Origin: Phialocephala subalpina
Taxonomy: Eukaryota; Ascomycota; Leotiomycetes; Helotiales; Mollisiaceae
Direction of reading: 5' to 3'
Length of the DNA stretch: 64,000 nucleotides
NCBI GenBank assembly: GCA_900073065.1
Contig: FJOG01000021.1
Span: forward strand, 813,528-877,527
Shown in pieces: positions 1 to 9,973 of the stretch. A program made the position numbers and the translations under genes. Position 1 is the first letter of the stretch. Every line of letters starts with the position of its first letter. The notes beneath the pieces were generated by a model. That model saw nothing but the letters and a program-made list of their open reading frames with translations, was not told where the DNA came from and searched no databases.

Positions 1-2
1 TT

Positions 3-119
3 GAGAAGGACGAAGGTCTTAGGATATCTACTGATGAATTTTGGAAGCGAGAATTCGAGGAAAATAGCAACCCAGACTGGTATTACTTCTGGGAGCATGA
101 ACCGCGAAAACATCGTTGA
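3..119 (+). CDS. possible 3' end of an unidentified gene
   Basis: A frame open from the window edge to a TGA at 117-119 gives 38 residues rich in Trp, Phe, Glu and Arg, with a WYYFWEHEPRKHR end. The composition looks coding, but only the tail is present. A second frame is open to 189 and cannot be excluded. No family recognised. Confidence 0.15.
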   Translation, partial: EKDEGLRISTDEFWKREFEENSNPDWYYFWEHEPRKHR

Positions 120-301
120 TACTACAGACGAGGACGATACGAACCCATTTGTAACAGAGTGGAGGAGATTTGTTGTTTTGGAAGAATAGAAGCTCGGGGG
201 CCAGGGGTAGAATATCAAAGACAAACTCGGACGTGAACAATTCATGTGATGTGCACTCATGTCTACACAATCGTGACTTCCCGAGTCTCTGCGCCTTCCC
301 A

Positions 302-1753
302 CTACCCAGACCCTCCTCTATGAACCAGCGATCCCACTCTCCTATACGTCGATTCCTCCTTCGCTCTCACCAGGACAAGCGCATACGCCGCCGCTATTTG
401 GCTCGATGGATCTTCGGCCTTAAGTTTTTGAGATCGAGTAAGATGCTCAATTGGACATTGGCTAATGAAATCCTTGTCTGTGACAGTGAAGTGACCAAGT
501 AGAAGAAACCATACTGTCTCGCCAGGACCTAGATCAGTGACTCGATGATCAGTGTCGAAACAGTCGCCGTTGAACTCAACAGAGTCTTGGTCAAATTCCA
601 TGGTATTCCTGATCACAGTCTTCTTCATGTACTGCCAAAGATCACGTTCCTCTGCGGAAGAGTATTTGTTGAATGTGGCGTTGATGTCCCTCGCTGACTC
701 GGTCGTCTGGAAAGTTCCTTGTATCAATGGCCCTCGAATCTTCAGCCAAAGGTCTTCGCACATCCCGAAAACATTGATAGTATTCTGCGAGCGATGAAAG
801 CTTTGAACTTGACAACTTGGATCTATCATAAAACCGTGGATATTGACTAGATCATACGTGATCTTCGGAACGTCATCGCTATGTGTCCATACAGAAGCCC
901 ACGACCAAGATGGTGCACCAGCATCAGCGTCACGGAAGCTCGGATGCTGGTTCTTGAATGCCATTTCTTTCCTCCAACATAGAGCTCTAGGAAGATCCTG
1001 CGACCAGAGACCTCCGAGATACCAGCAGTCGCCAGATAGCTGTTTGGCGACTCGGGAAGCGAGACCGGAAAGCGAGGGAAGACGATCTATCTGTTTGGTG
1101 AGTTTCAGCGTGCAGTACTCGGTGATGAGCTCCAGCCAGATATCCAGAATTTGGGATTGGTAACATTTGGTGAGATGATCGATGTGTATATCACCTTCAG
1201 CTGCTCGAGTTTCCTTTCGTCGGAACTTGCTGAGAGTTGCAGTATTCCTGACGACAGTTGCAACATGCCGTCGGGGTCACCCCATCGATGATCTTCCAAT
1301 CTTAAACACTCGCACGAAAGTCCGGATGCACACTCCCATATCAGCTCCTCTGCGTGAAAATGCAATGTCCTTGCCGATAGAAGCCGTTCTTGAAAACCCC
1401 AGCCGCGACTCAGAAGCGGAGACGTATGCTCCATCGTATTCTCATAGTTCATAGTCCGTGTAAACCGATCATGAGCAACATGCAACGCGTTCCTCACAAA
1501 TATCTTGTAATAGCCTTCCTCGTCGTCTTCGGGCTCAATGGTAGTATTATCTCCAACGTTGGTTTCGATCTGATTTTGAGAATCGAGAGACCATCTCTCC
1601 GCGAAGCAGCCGCCTTTGCCGTTGCTCGAGTGCGTGGTGGCAAGATTGAGCTACGAGTTCATGTAGACGTCTGCCATTTTCGCTGATTCGATTTCCCAGT
1701 CTCGTCGATCGTCTTGAATGATGCAAACTATGTCGACCTGGGCGAATGGCCAA
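302..1753 (-). pseudogene. HET-domain protein, C-terminal part, with in-frame stop
   Basis: Reading from 1753 downwards, the frame gives VDIVCIIQDDRRDWEIES followed by AKMADVYMNS. This matches the HET core block (IDSLCIIQDD..DW..ES..M..VY.NS). Further family blocks follow: RGWGFQERLLSARTLHF (about 1390-1440), DRLPSLSGLA (about 1060-1090), YLGGLW, and GAPSWSWASV (about 900-930), with a stop at 302. A TAG at 1653-1651 interrupts the core directly after VYMNS, and the same frame then stays open for more than 500 nt. The frame changes at about 1130-1180, through either a weak 65-nt intron (GTGATA..CTGGAG) or a frameshift. Nothing upstream of 1753 supplies the N-terminal HET region. HET proteins mediate vegetative incompatibility and related immune reactions. 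I call this a pseudogene because of the stop and the missing front. Confidence 0.7.
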
Positions 1754-1979
1754 GTGGACTCCTCGCCCGGCAGATCCTCGGGCCCGCCAAGGCTTATCTA
1801 TTACTGAATAAACTCTACCCTCCGTTGTTTCCTCGCTGATTGGTTTGCTTTTTCAAAAGCTACTTATGTTTGGTGGAAGAGATCCTGTGTAACAGGAGAT
1901 AGCGTTTTGCTCATATGCGCTGTTGAATGCGACGAGCCTCACGCACCTGAATAGGGCGAGAATTTAGACCAATGCTTAA

Positions 1980-2660
1980 CGAGCCTAATGAACTAAGTCT
2001 GGTTTTCAGGCTATAAGGCATCCAAAACACGATAATTATGTACACCAGCAGCATTTTAATTAGGAGTTGACCACCCATGGCGCTCCATTAGTACCTGGAC
2101 CCAATGCTCCTGCTTTAAAATCAACTCATTAATCTATTCCTGTGGTATTCTATCCCATTCTTCTAGTACCATCGCGCGCATCTCGGCTTCTGTGGTAGGC
2201 TGGCGCCGACGTCTGTGCAATGCCTGCTTGATTCTCCTCTAGCACTTCTCAGTGTAGGTTAGCTTGAGCTCATCGCGCAATTGTGTCCAGTCTAAGCATC
2301 TATTGTGATAGGTTTCAGACAAGTACTCAATGATCTCATTGACCTTTGCATCAAACAGTATCTTGGGCCTTCCAGTTCGTGTAGGGCGCGCGCGTTTAGG
2401 GTGATCGTAGTCTAAAATATGGTGGATTGTTGGCCTACTCAGCTTATAGCGCGCCATAAGCTCTGGAGTCTGCTTCCCACCATAGCCATGCAATTGCCGT
2501 ATGGCCTCCTTATGCTTAGTAGCTATTTCAAAGCCAGGTTTATGCTCAAAATCAAGTGGTGGTGGGGTAGAGGGTGCCATAATAATTAAAATGGTGTTTT
2601 TGGAGAGTTTGGTGCGCTCGCTAAAACACCCTAGAAACCAGACTTAGTTCATTAGGCTCG
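1980..2660 (-). mobile_element. Tc1/mariner-type DNA transposon, internally deleted
   Basis: Perfect 26-bp terminal inverted repeats lie at 1980-2005 and 2635-2660, beginning CGAGCCTAATGAACTAAG. Outside them sits the same trinucleotide TAA (1977-1979 and 2661-2663), consistent with TA-type target duplication. The 681-bp element carries the two ends of a transposase gene on the minus strand but lacks the DDE catalytic core. It is therefore non-autonomous, mobilisable only in trans if at all. Confidence 0.85.
2056..2580 (-). pseudogene. Tc1-like transposase remnant, catalytic core deleted
   Basis: The start at 2580 gives 113 residues containing a helix-turn-helix of the Tc3/Fot type (residues about 20-60: KHKEAIRQLHGYG, then PELMARYKLSRPTIHHIL) and a GRP-box-like TGRPK. 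A TAG at 2241-2239 ends it. The same frame continues to a TAA at 2058-2056. There it reads like the C-terminal tail of a Tc1 transposase (IKQALHRRRQPTTEAEM, then EEWDRIPQ, then VLMERHGWSTPN), with another TAG at 2136-2134. The DDE region is absent, so this is an in-frame internal deletion followed by point decay. Both stops are TAG, as expected if C-to-T changes hit CAG or TGG codons (RIP-like; inference). Confidence 0.8.
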
Positions 2661-3143
2661 TAACTCACATGACATTCTCCATCATGTCACAGCTGGTTAA
2701 TCAGTTTTCATATAACCCCTGCGCCTTTACGTCGCTCAAGTTGATGGAAGAAAGCCTTACAATACTACCTGAAGCGGGTATACTCTAGTCACGATTTGGG
2801 GGAAGTAAAACATAGTTAGCTTACTAAAGAAAGTAGACGAGAAAGCTGCCCAGATCCAGCAGCTCGCTATCGCTAACTATGAAATCGTTATATAGAGTAG
2901 AGTAGAAGTTATTGCTCTTCCTTCTGCAGCCTCGAAATAATCATGTTACGGCTCATCTTCTGCGCGCTCCCCATAATTATAATTATTTGAAGCACACGGC
3001 TAAGAGCCCAACGAGATTAACCACCTTTGTCTAGTGCTTGAGGCTTTTCCTACGTGGCCACATTGCCAAGGCATCGCAAATGGCTAGCGTAAGTTACACG
3101 CCAATTGGGTTGACGCTAAGGCGTGCATGAGCACAGGTTTCTA
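2661..3143. other. no gene; AT-rich decayed sequence
   Basis: Between the Tc1 remnant and the miniature element there is no open frame of note. One forward frame is repeatedly broken by TAG and TGA, which suggests degenerate coding or transposon DNA, but no family can be named. Confidence 0.4.
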
Positions 3144-3314
3144 CTATGGTCTTTGAATAAATAATCGCACCCCTGAGGCTTTTAGACTGAGCCTCAAACC
3201 AGAGCTTTATCGAATCAGATAGCTGGATTTTGAGCTTGCGAGGACCTTTTTGTATGTGGAATGTGCTAGAAGCATCAACCCTCAGGGGTGCGATTATTTA
3301 CCCAAAGACCAAAG
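3144..3314. mobile_element. MITE-like palindromic element with 35-bp TIRs and TA duplication
   Basis: Inverted repeats at 3144-3178 and 3280-3314 match at 32 of 35 positions (inner end CGCACCCCTGAGG). The dinucleotide TA flanks both sides (3142-3143 and 3315-3316). At 171 bp with no coding capacity, it has the form of a Stowaway/mariner-type miniature element. It is unrelated in TIR sequence to the Tc1 remnant 480 bp upstream. It lies about 180 bp upstream of the Helo-like gene start and so is part of that gene's promoter region. Confidence 0.75.
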
Positions 3315-3496
3315 TAACAGCCACCGCCAATAGGCGCTTACATCGCCGCGCCCAATTAGAGCTCGCAGCGATGAAGATGGGTAAGCTGCCCAATAACAAA
3401 TATTTAACCCAGCCCGATCCTCGCGATTCTTCGTTTAAGCATCAACTTCTTGCCTATCTCCGTTGCCTTCTACCTCGCATCGAAGTGATTGACGCG

Positions 3497-4822
3497 ATGG
3501 CAGAAGCTATAGGCCTAGCTTCCGGACTGCTAACTTTAGCTGGCTTCGCCTTCCAGTCTAGCATCACACTTTACCAGACGGTCCAGAGTTTTCGATTTCA
3601 TCCCAAACAGTTACGTGATCTCAAAGAGGAGCTTGAGGCTTTGAGCGGGGTTCTGACCTCGCTTACCGAGACAGTGAGTGCCGCTACGGATGTAGACCTT
3701 TCTGCCCTCGGCCTTCCATTGTTACGATGCGGCAACGCCTGCAAAGAGTTTGAACAAGAAATTCTGAAGTGTTCGTCCCGGTCCGGTGGTAGTCGGACGA
3801 GCTTTCGAGACTGGGCCAAGCTAAGGTACATGGGTGACAACATCGACGGTTTCAGGCAACTACTGGCTGGATATAAGTCTACTATCAATATTGCGCTCAC
3901 GGACGCAAACCTGTAAGTCTCTGTATTCCTGTGCACACCAGAGCAGCTCTGATCCTTCTTCAGTCGCAAATCCTCCGTTACAACCGAAAGCCTCGAAATT
4001 TACAAAGCTCTTTTACAGACTGCCACAGATGATCTCGAGGCTCATCTTCAAAACATCGACGAAAAGCTCGAGACCATATTTTCACGCACCGTGACAGAGT
4101 CCCCCGAAGATGCAGCGGAATTGCGACTCATAAAGGAGGAGCGGATGAGCGCCCAAAAGTGCCTCCAAATCTGTGCCCAGTTGTCCGACCACATTAATCA
4201 GATTCAGCTCACACCCGAGCTGCCAATTACCTTACCCGAAAGACTTACCACTGAGGGCCTGCGGGAATGCAAGAGGAGCCTTGATCTTACGACTGCGAAG
4301 TTGGAAAGTTATATGAAGGATCGAATCGACCGACTGGTGAGAAAATCGAAGATAGCGACGACCTCTGAGGAGGATCTTGCGGATCTTGCAAGGCTGCAGG
4401 AAGAGTGGGAGACGACCCGCCAGAGCAGGGAAATCTGCTCCAAAGCAGAAACGCACTTGAAGGAAAATATCACTACCATTGATAACTACGCCACGGGTGA
4501 TGCCATACAGTTCATGGTTTCGACCGACGGGAATATTGTTCACGGTAAAAATCGAGGAGTTGGGTGGAAAACGAGGCAGGTCGGAGGCCACCTCAGTGAT
4601 GTCTCAGTCCAACAGTTATCACGAGACATGTCAGGCGTTCGTTTCCTGGAATATGGAAATGGAGGCCCGTCCTCGCGAGACAATTCAATACCCGTTCCTG
4701 AGAATGAGGCGGAGAATAATCCTGGTCCGGAATTCAGGGAGCGGTATGGTCCAGGTTTTAAGCTCACGCCCAAGACTACTGCGGATACACACACACCTTC
4801 TTTGCCAGAGCAGTTTAAATAG
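3497..4822 (+). CDS. Helo-like / STAND N-terminal domain protein
   Basis: join(3497..3912,3964..4822), 424 aa. The 51-nt intron (GTAAGT..TTCAG) joins NL to RKSSVTTESLEIYKALL in one frame. The first about 200 residues (MAEAIGLASGLLTLAGFAFQ, then LYQTVQSF, LRDLKEELEALSGVL) match the fungal Helo-like/STAND N-terminal domain (PF17111 type), normally the front of NACHT or ankyrin NLR-like proteins. A charged, coiled-coil-prone middle (about 200-300) and a polar tail follow, with no NTPase or repeat domain. It is thus a stand-alone signalling-domain protein. An ATG at 3230 also opens this frame but lies inside the MITE. I chose 3497 because the domain starts exactly there. Role in cell-death or incompatibility signalling is inference; the HET fragments on either side fit it. 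Confidence 0.75.
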
Positions 4823-5263
4823 CTGACTACTATGGTACTCCGGGAAATGAATACTGCCAAGCCTTCTAGAGACTTCTTCAGTTGCACGGAAAATTGTTCG
4901 ATCAGGTTTTCAAAGTCCATTAATTATTACTTGCTTAAGTTTAAAGTGCATTTGAACTTATCACCCTGGATACGAAGTAAAGAGATACAGAGATAAAGTT
5001 ACGCCGTTCAAACACGAGCAGTCTGAGGTGCAGTGCAGTCCTACAAACCAACGTGCTCGCAGCGGTAGGGCTGCAAGCGCTTCTTGGGGTTCGAAATCAG
5101 CTCCCCCCTCCCCGATGGTTCTCATCAAAAGTTGACAGTAACTGCCCAGAGAAGCACACTTAGTAGAGTATTCACGACCCTAACAATGTACACCGTAACA
5201 AAGCGTGAAACGAAACCCCTCAGAAAATAGAGGTCCAAGCCTCAAGTTTCCGCGGTATTTCGT
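4823..5263. other. intergenic, no gene seen
   Basis: Space between the 3' ends of the Helo-like gene (+) and the truncated HET gene (-). I looked here for the missing HET continuation (IIQDD block) on the minus strand and did not find it. Confidence 0.5.
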
Positions 5264-6088
5264 TCAGTGTCGATCAAGATATAAACAGAGGGAATCGATC
5301 CATAGATACCGGATGCCGAAATATCGTGCGATCATGACTGCGTCCCGAAAGTTCTCGGAGAGTTCGGAGAGTTCGGAGAGATTGATACTCGCTTTCCGGG
5401 CTAGAAGCGTGGAGGTGGTTGTGGTGATGATTTGCTCTTTTCCCCAGCAATGGCTAAGTGACATGTAAAGATCTCGATTGGATTCTGTAGTCTCTCTTAG
5501 ATAGACGGTGTCGCTTGTTGCATCTGGGCCAACGTCGATGACGCGAGTTGGGAGTCGTGAGGAGATAGGTCGACCGCACAAATTGTGTTCTGTGTCACAC
5601 TTCTTCATCCACTCCCTTGCAAGTTCTAGACAGCGGTCCAAGTCTAACTCAGTTGCGACTGCTCTGCTAATGCCGATGGCAAAAATTGAAGCATTGTCTT
5701 TATCAGCCAATCAGCAAGCACCATCGAACTTGGGACAGTACCTACCTTTCTCCGAAAGAGTGTAGAATTCCAAAATCTTTTCATCTCCGGGGTTACTACA
5801 AGTAATCCGCAAGCTATGTCCTCGACGAAGGTTTATGAGCAGCAATGTGTCTTCAAGCAGGAACTGATCGTCTTCCGAGTCTTCCCATTGCTCCTGCATG
5901 CACTCTAACCCTGCGCATATAATGCTGCATGGTAGGCAGGACTCACTCTTTGATGAAGCCTTAACCTTCAAGAACGGTATGTTGAAATAATGTGAGTCGA
6001 GGACGCACGGAGGTTCCTTTTGGGGGATGTGGTCGAAGTCGAGGTTGAAGCAGACTGGACAGACGGATTTCTCATCTCCCGTAGCCAT
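5264..6088 (-). pseudogene. HET-domain protein, N-terminal part, truncated
   Basis: Exons 6088..5746 and 5697..5264 are joined by a 48-nt intron (GTAGGT..GATAAAG, CTGAT branch). The start MATGDEKSVCPVCFNLDFDH gives the Cys-rich front seen in many HET proteins. Then come the HET blocks LYMSLSHCWGKEQIITTTT, FRDAVMIARYFGIRYLWIDS and LC. Immediately after IDSLC the frame ends at 5264 (LYLDRH stop) and the IIQDD..DW..E block is absent downstream. A short tandem repeat (three copies of SEL/SEN) encodes LSELSELSENF. Either the gene is truncated here or a GT at 5271-5272 once began an intron whose downstream exons were lost. See the C-terminal HET piece at 302-1753, same strand and correct order. Confidence 0.7.
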
Positions 6089-6459
6089 GGCAGTAGAAGG
6101 ACTACTGTTGAGATTCGCATCGACCGTAGCCCATCAGTTGCGAAAGGAATACGTCAGTCATCAAGGGTTCAAACTATGGGAGGGCGGGTCCATAATCATC
6201 GCGAGGCTGGGGCCTTGATTGCCCCGACATGCATATGCAGTCAGGGGGCACAACTTGCGTCAGTTGCCGCCTGGAATTACCAACTTTGTAAACGAAAGCT
6301 TACCGGACCACTGGGTATCGCTAGGAAAGGTGGAATGTGCCAAAAGTAAATGCAATTTATTCGCTCAAGATTTGGAGGTCAAGTCCCTTCTCATTCGTAT
6401 CATATCTTGTCTAAGTTCTTCGACACTTCCTCGTCTGAGAACATTGGGTGTCCTTCGGA
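6089..6459. other. intergenic, no gene seen
   Basis: Lies between the start of the truncated HET gene and the 3' end of the next minus-strand gene. No convincing coding frame, RNA gene or repeat noted. Confidence 0.4.
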
Positions 6460-7419
6460 TCAATGGCCTGGCCTCTCTGCGTCTCGCAGATCTCGACTCG
6501 ACTCGTGAAGATTGTTTCGTTCCTTCGGGACCACATCCATAAATCCACCTTTCTTTGCATCCCATTTTTTGCCTTTGAAACTTGGATGTTTGCCCGCTGG
6601 CATCTGACCCTTTCTCCTCCTCAAATTTCCTGGCAAATTTCCTTGTGGCGGACCGATATAATTTGCGTCTTTAGCCCGGTCTTCCAGCTTCCAATTATCT
6701 TTTTCTCCAGACCCATGATTAGCCCCCCTCGCCAGGTGATCCATAACCATCTCCCTAAACTTGTAGAAGCTGAGAGTCTGATCAGAAGTTTTAACACCGT
6801 CGAACCGGATGCGAGGTTCTACAACCCAAGAGATTTTGGTTTCGGTCGCCTGAGGCCGTATGGTGATATGGCTTCCTTCTGGCAGTGCAGATAGTATGGC
6901 AACGCAGTGTAAATGCGCGTTTCGGCGTATAATAGCTTCCATGTGTTCCTTGCTCTTTCCATTTATCGTAAATTCGACAGGAATACGCGCCTCCAAGAAA
7001 TCCCGCGCTCTCATCATTTGGAGGATGAAAAAAGCTGAATTTGCTGAGCTGTCCGTGAAATACAGCTGTTTGTATCCGCCCTGTTTCACCTTCTTATTAT
7101 CCGTGGGATTATTTTGCTTCATTGGCTGGAAAGTATATTTTGGCACATCATTCGTCTTGTTCTCTGGGTCTGAATCGGATTGCTGATGCTTCGCAGAATC
7201 GTTGGAAATCCGCTCGGTATTCGTAGGAGCCCTTTGTGGTGTGATGCGTAGCATAGGATTGAACGGGTGAAAGAGAATGCCAGGTCCACCAAGCTCTCGC
7301 AGAGCCTCCTTCAGGTTCTTCTTCCCAAGGAACTTCTTCGGTTTTTGTTGCCATATATCAATCTTGTAGTCACCGAGCTTGGGAAAGGTGTATGGCGTGA
7401 AGGCTACGACCCCATGTGC
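6460..7419 (-). CDS. hypothetical protein, possibly mitochondrial IF3-like; 5' end unresolved
   Basis: The frame is open from 7419 to the stop at 6460 (about 319 codons). The middle (about 6780-7080) reads YKQLYFTDSSANSAFFIL, then ARDFLEARIPVEFTI, LPEGSHITIRPQATE and ISWVVEP. This resembles the C-terminal domain of fungal mitochondrial initiation factor 3 (Aim23 type: K.l.f...., FL..G..V.v.i, P). The match is from memory of the fold's pattern and weak. The tail is basic (Lys/Arg/Gly-rich, NLRRRKGQMPAGK). Upstream, another frame at about 7420-7540 reads like a mitochondrial presequence (RNNAARSPFSTPSTRQKAQ), so a 5' exon and an intron near 7380-7430 are likely. No clean splice pair was found, and the IF3 N-domain is not seen. 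Alternative: an unrelated lineage-specific protein. Confidence 0.4.
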   Translation of the reverse strand, partial: AHGVVAFTPYTFPKLGDYKIDIWQQKPKKFLGKKNLKEALRELGGPGILFHPFNPMLRITPQRAPTNTERISNDSAKHQQSDSDPENKTNDVPKYTFQPMKQNNPTDNKKVKQGGYKQLYFTDSSANSAFFILQMMRARDFLEARIPVEFTINGKSKEHMEAIIRRNAHLHCVAILSALPEGSHITIRPQATETKISWVVEPRIRFDGVKTSDQTLSFYKFREMVMDHLARGANHGSGEKDNWKLEDRAKDANYIGPPQGNLPGNLRRRKGQMPAGKHPSFKGKKWDAKKGGFMDVVPKERNNLHESSRDLRDAERPGH

Positions 7420-8093
7420 TCAGTGGTTCCTGCGCTTTTTGTCTTGTAGACGGCGTGGAAAAGGGTGATCGTGCGGCATTGTTGCGCAATGAAGGTCGGC
7501 CGCTGGAAATGTCGAGTGCTTTGCAGAATCGTGGCAGGGGGGTGCAGCCTCATGGCCTAGATCATCGTATCGAGGTGGGACATTCAGGGTCAAGGAAATG
7601 TTCGCGAGAAGTTGAGAAGCTGAAAGTTCAGCCTTGTTTTGCATACATGCGCTAGTCCATTTGAGCATTAGACCAGCAAGGCTGACGTCCAAAGCTTACC
7701 GAGCCCTGAAACGGTTAAGATACAATCCTAAAATAGGGGGTCGATGCTGACAGACATAAGTTATCTCCTTGCATAAAGCATCCTCCACATGTTCCTTCAA
7801 GCGGGTATACTGGGGCGTAGTGCCTCGCCGCATCCCAATGTAACACCGTCTCACGTTCTTTAGAGCTTACGATATTTTTCATTTGTTTTTACCTCAAGCT
7901 TCTGCGCGCTGGCGCCATAGCGAAGGATCGAGCTGCGGCTGGGAGCGAGTTCAGGTCCAAAAGGGCAGTTTCTGTCTGTAATAGCCGTAGCTGCTTGCAA
8001 GTATGTTGCTTTTAAGTCCTCAGCGCCTCTCACAGGCAAGTGAGTATTTGGCCCCTCGTTGTTCTCTCCCAAAGCTGCTTGCAAACTTGAGAC
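7420..8093. promoter_or_regulatory. divergent intergenic region, with possible 5' exon of the 6460 gene
   Basis: The part near 7420-7640 probably contains the 5' exon of the minus-strand gene (a presequence-like frame rich in Arg, Ser and Ala). The part from about 7700 to 8093 shows no gene and should hold the promoters of both divergent genes. Confidence 0.35.
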
Positions 8094-9521
8094 ATGTCGC
8101 TCTTCCGAATTCCTTTTCTCTTCTTTGCTCTGATCGAAGTAGTTCTTGCTGTCAGCAATCCGATTTCGATCGAATCAGCTGTTGTTCTCGGAAATCAGAC
8201 GAGTAGCAACGACCCTGGAACCTACCGCGACGGAGGATGGGAGAGCCAGATCGGGAACACCTACTTCCAGTTTTACGCAGACACGCTTCACTGCGATGTA
8301 AACAACGCTGCGAACAACTGTGAACTCTCAACCTTCCATGCGAACACTCTTGCTTTGAGTACTTCGAACCCCCAAGTGGTCACCGAGTTCGTCACTCCGT
8401 ACCCCGCAGCCGTCTGTGATGCCGGTGCGTCCGGGTATCGTCTTCACCTCACAAATATCATATCCCTGAGCTCCACAACTGGCTTTGCGTTCTATGTGAA
8501 CATCTCTTCCGATACATCTGTGGACATTGATGGCGAGCCTGTTGGTTCTGGAGTTGCTACAATCACCTACACCGGGTCTGGTCAACCATCTTGCTCTGTG
8601 ACGCCGTAAGTTTGGATGTAAAATTGGTCGGTTTTAAGACTACTGACACCTTTTCAGGCAGTTCTGGGGTGAGAGTGAACCGCTTTGGGGAACTAACGGT
8701 GCCATTGTATGTACCACTTCAATAAACCTTCTACTTCGCTACATACATGAATACTGACACCGGATTAAGGGACACAACCTCGATGGTTATATCTACTTTC
8801 TAGGTTCTCTCAGTAGCGGCGCACCCGGCGGTAATTACAGCGATGTATACGTTGGGCGAGTCGCTCCAGGCAGTCAAACAACCCTTTCAGCGTACCAATA
8901 CTGGGACGGAACAGAGTTTAGCAGCAACAGACTCTACAACCCAAATTTCAACGGATGGTCTCCATCAGCCGTTATGACGAGCGCTCCTCAAGGCAGTATC
9001 ACTTATAACAATTACTACAACTGCTATATCTATTTGTTTCCAGGACCAGCCTTGTCAGCACGTAAGTTTCTCTTCTGATCTGAGTCTTTCTCATAGCTGA
9101 TTTTCTAGAAATTCTCGCTTCCACAGCTCAGACCCCAAATGGACCTTGTAAGTGTCAATTTCTGGGAGGATTATTCCCTCTTTCGTGCTGTCTTAAGAGT
9201 GCATTGCTCCATATGCACTCCAGTTGTGCTCCGGACATACTCTCAAGACATGCATATTTGCTCTCGAAACACACAAAAGAAGTTAGCTGACTCCGAGATC
9301 TTGACGAACAGGGACTTCTCCAGTGACGGTATTCCAGGGTAACAACCTCTACTACGCTCCCGTGGCGCAAGGACACTTCGACACGAGTGGGAAGACACTG
9401 ATCTTCGACATGTCGATCTTCAGTCCCATTTATCTCGAGACTGTGAAATTAGTGAGGCCCGTCCATACCTCAGACATCAAACCTTCAGTACTAACACGAT
9501 TCCTATCAGACCTTCAATTGA
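8094..9521 (+). CDS. secreted protein, six exons, DUF4185-like or GH-like propeller
   Basis: join(8094..8605,8658..8706,8770..9061,9109..9147,9312..9451,9510..9521), 347 aa. Every junction has GT..AG and keeps one frame. The ATG gives a signal peptide (MSLFRIPFLFFALIEVVLA). The mature part is rich in Ser, Thr, Asn, Tyr and Gly, with strand-like repeats (YRDGGWESQIGNTYFQFYAD; GHNLDGYIYFLGSLSSG; DVYVGRVAPGSQTTLSAYQY; FQGNNLYYAPVAQGHFDTSG). The YVGRV..AYQYW pattern and the closing GKTLIFDMSIFSPIYLETVKL resemble the DUF4185-type beta-propeller related to glycoside hydrolases; family assignment is tentative. Extracellular location is supported by the leader. The last exon codes only Thr-Phe-Asn before the stop. 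Confidence 0.6.
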
Positions 9522-9973
9522 AGAAGTTGCAGCGGCGGGGCTACAAGTTCTGAACGAGAGATGAGGATGAGATGCTGCAGAATCGTAGATAGAGCATCAA
9601 TATCGACACTTCTGATTCTCCCATCCTTGCCGCCCGCCTCCATTTCCCGTGAAATCATCGCAATCGAGGTAGCAGATAGGGGAAATGAACCGACCAGAAT
9701 GTCTTCATTGCGCACGGGATGGGCATTACAAGGCGTGAACCCTACCCTCCTTGCTCCAATATGAGACAGAGGATCTTACAGAAAGAGAGCAATTTCCACG
9801 CAATACAAATTCGGGTCTAGATCCACATGATGTGCATAACTTTATGACTTCAAGAAGCAACAAGAAAGAATGAGGGAAACAAAGCGTGCTGCAACTGAAG
9901 GTCATCACCCAAAACCCAATTCCTGGACAAGAAAGTGCATTTCGATTCCATGCCGACCAGATCCGAGCCCCAA
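9522..9973. other. convergent 3' intergenic, no gene seen
   Basis: Lies between the 3' ends of the secreted-protein gene and the NmrA gene, which point toward each other. No coding frame or RNA gene recognised. Confidence 0.4.

Noticed and set aside
28..270. 80-codon minus-strand frame at the window edge
   Set aside because: Overlaps the possible + tail and the HET piece's 3' flank; composition not protein-like and no features.
3230..3496. N-terminal extension of the Helo-like protein from an ATG at 3230
   Set aside because: The ATG lies inside the MITE, and the Helo-like domain starts exactly at the ATG at 3497.
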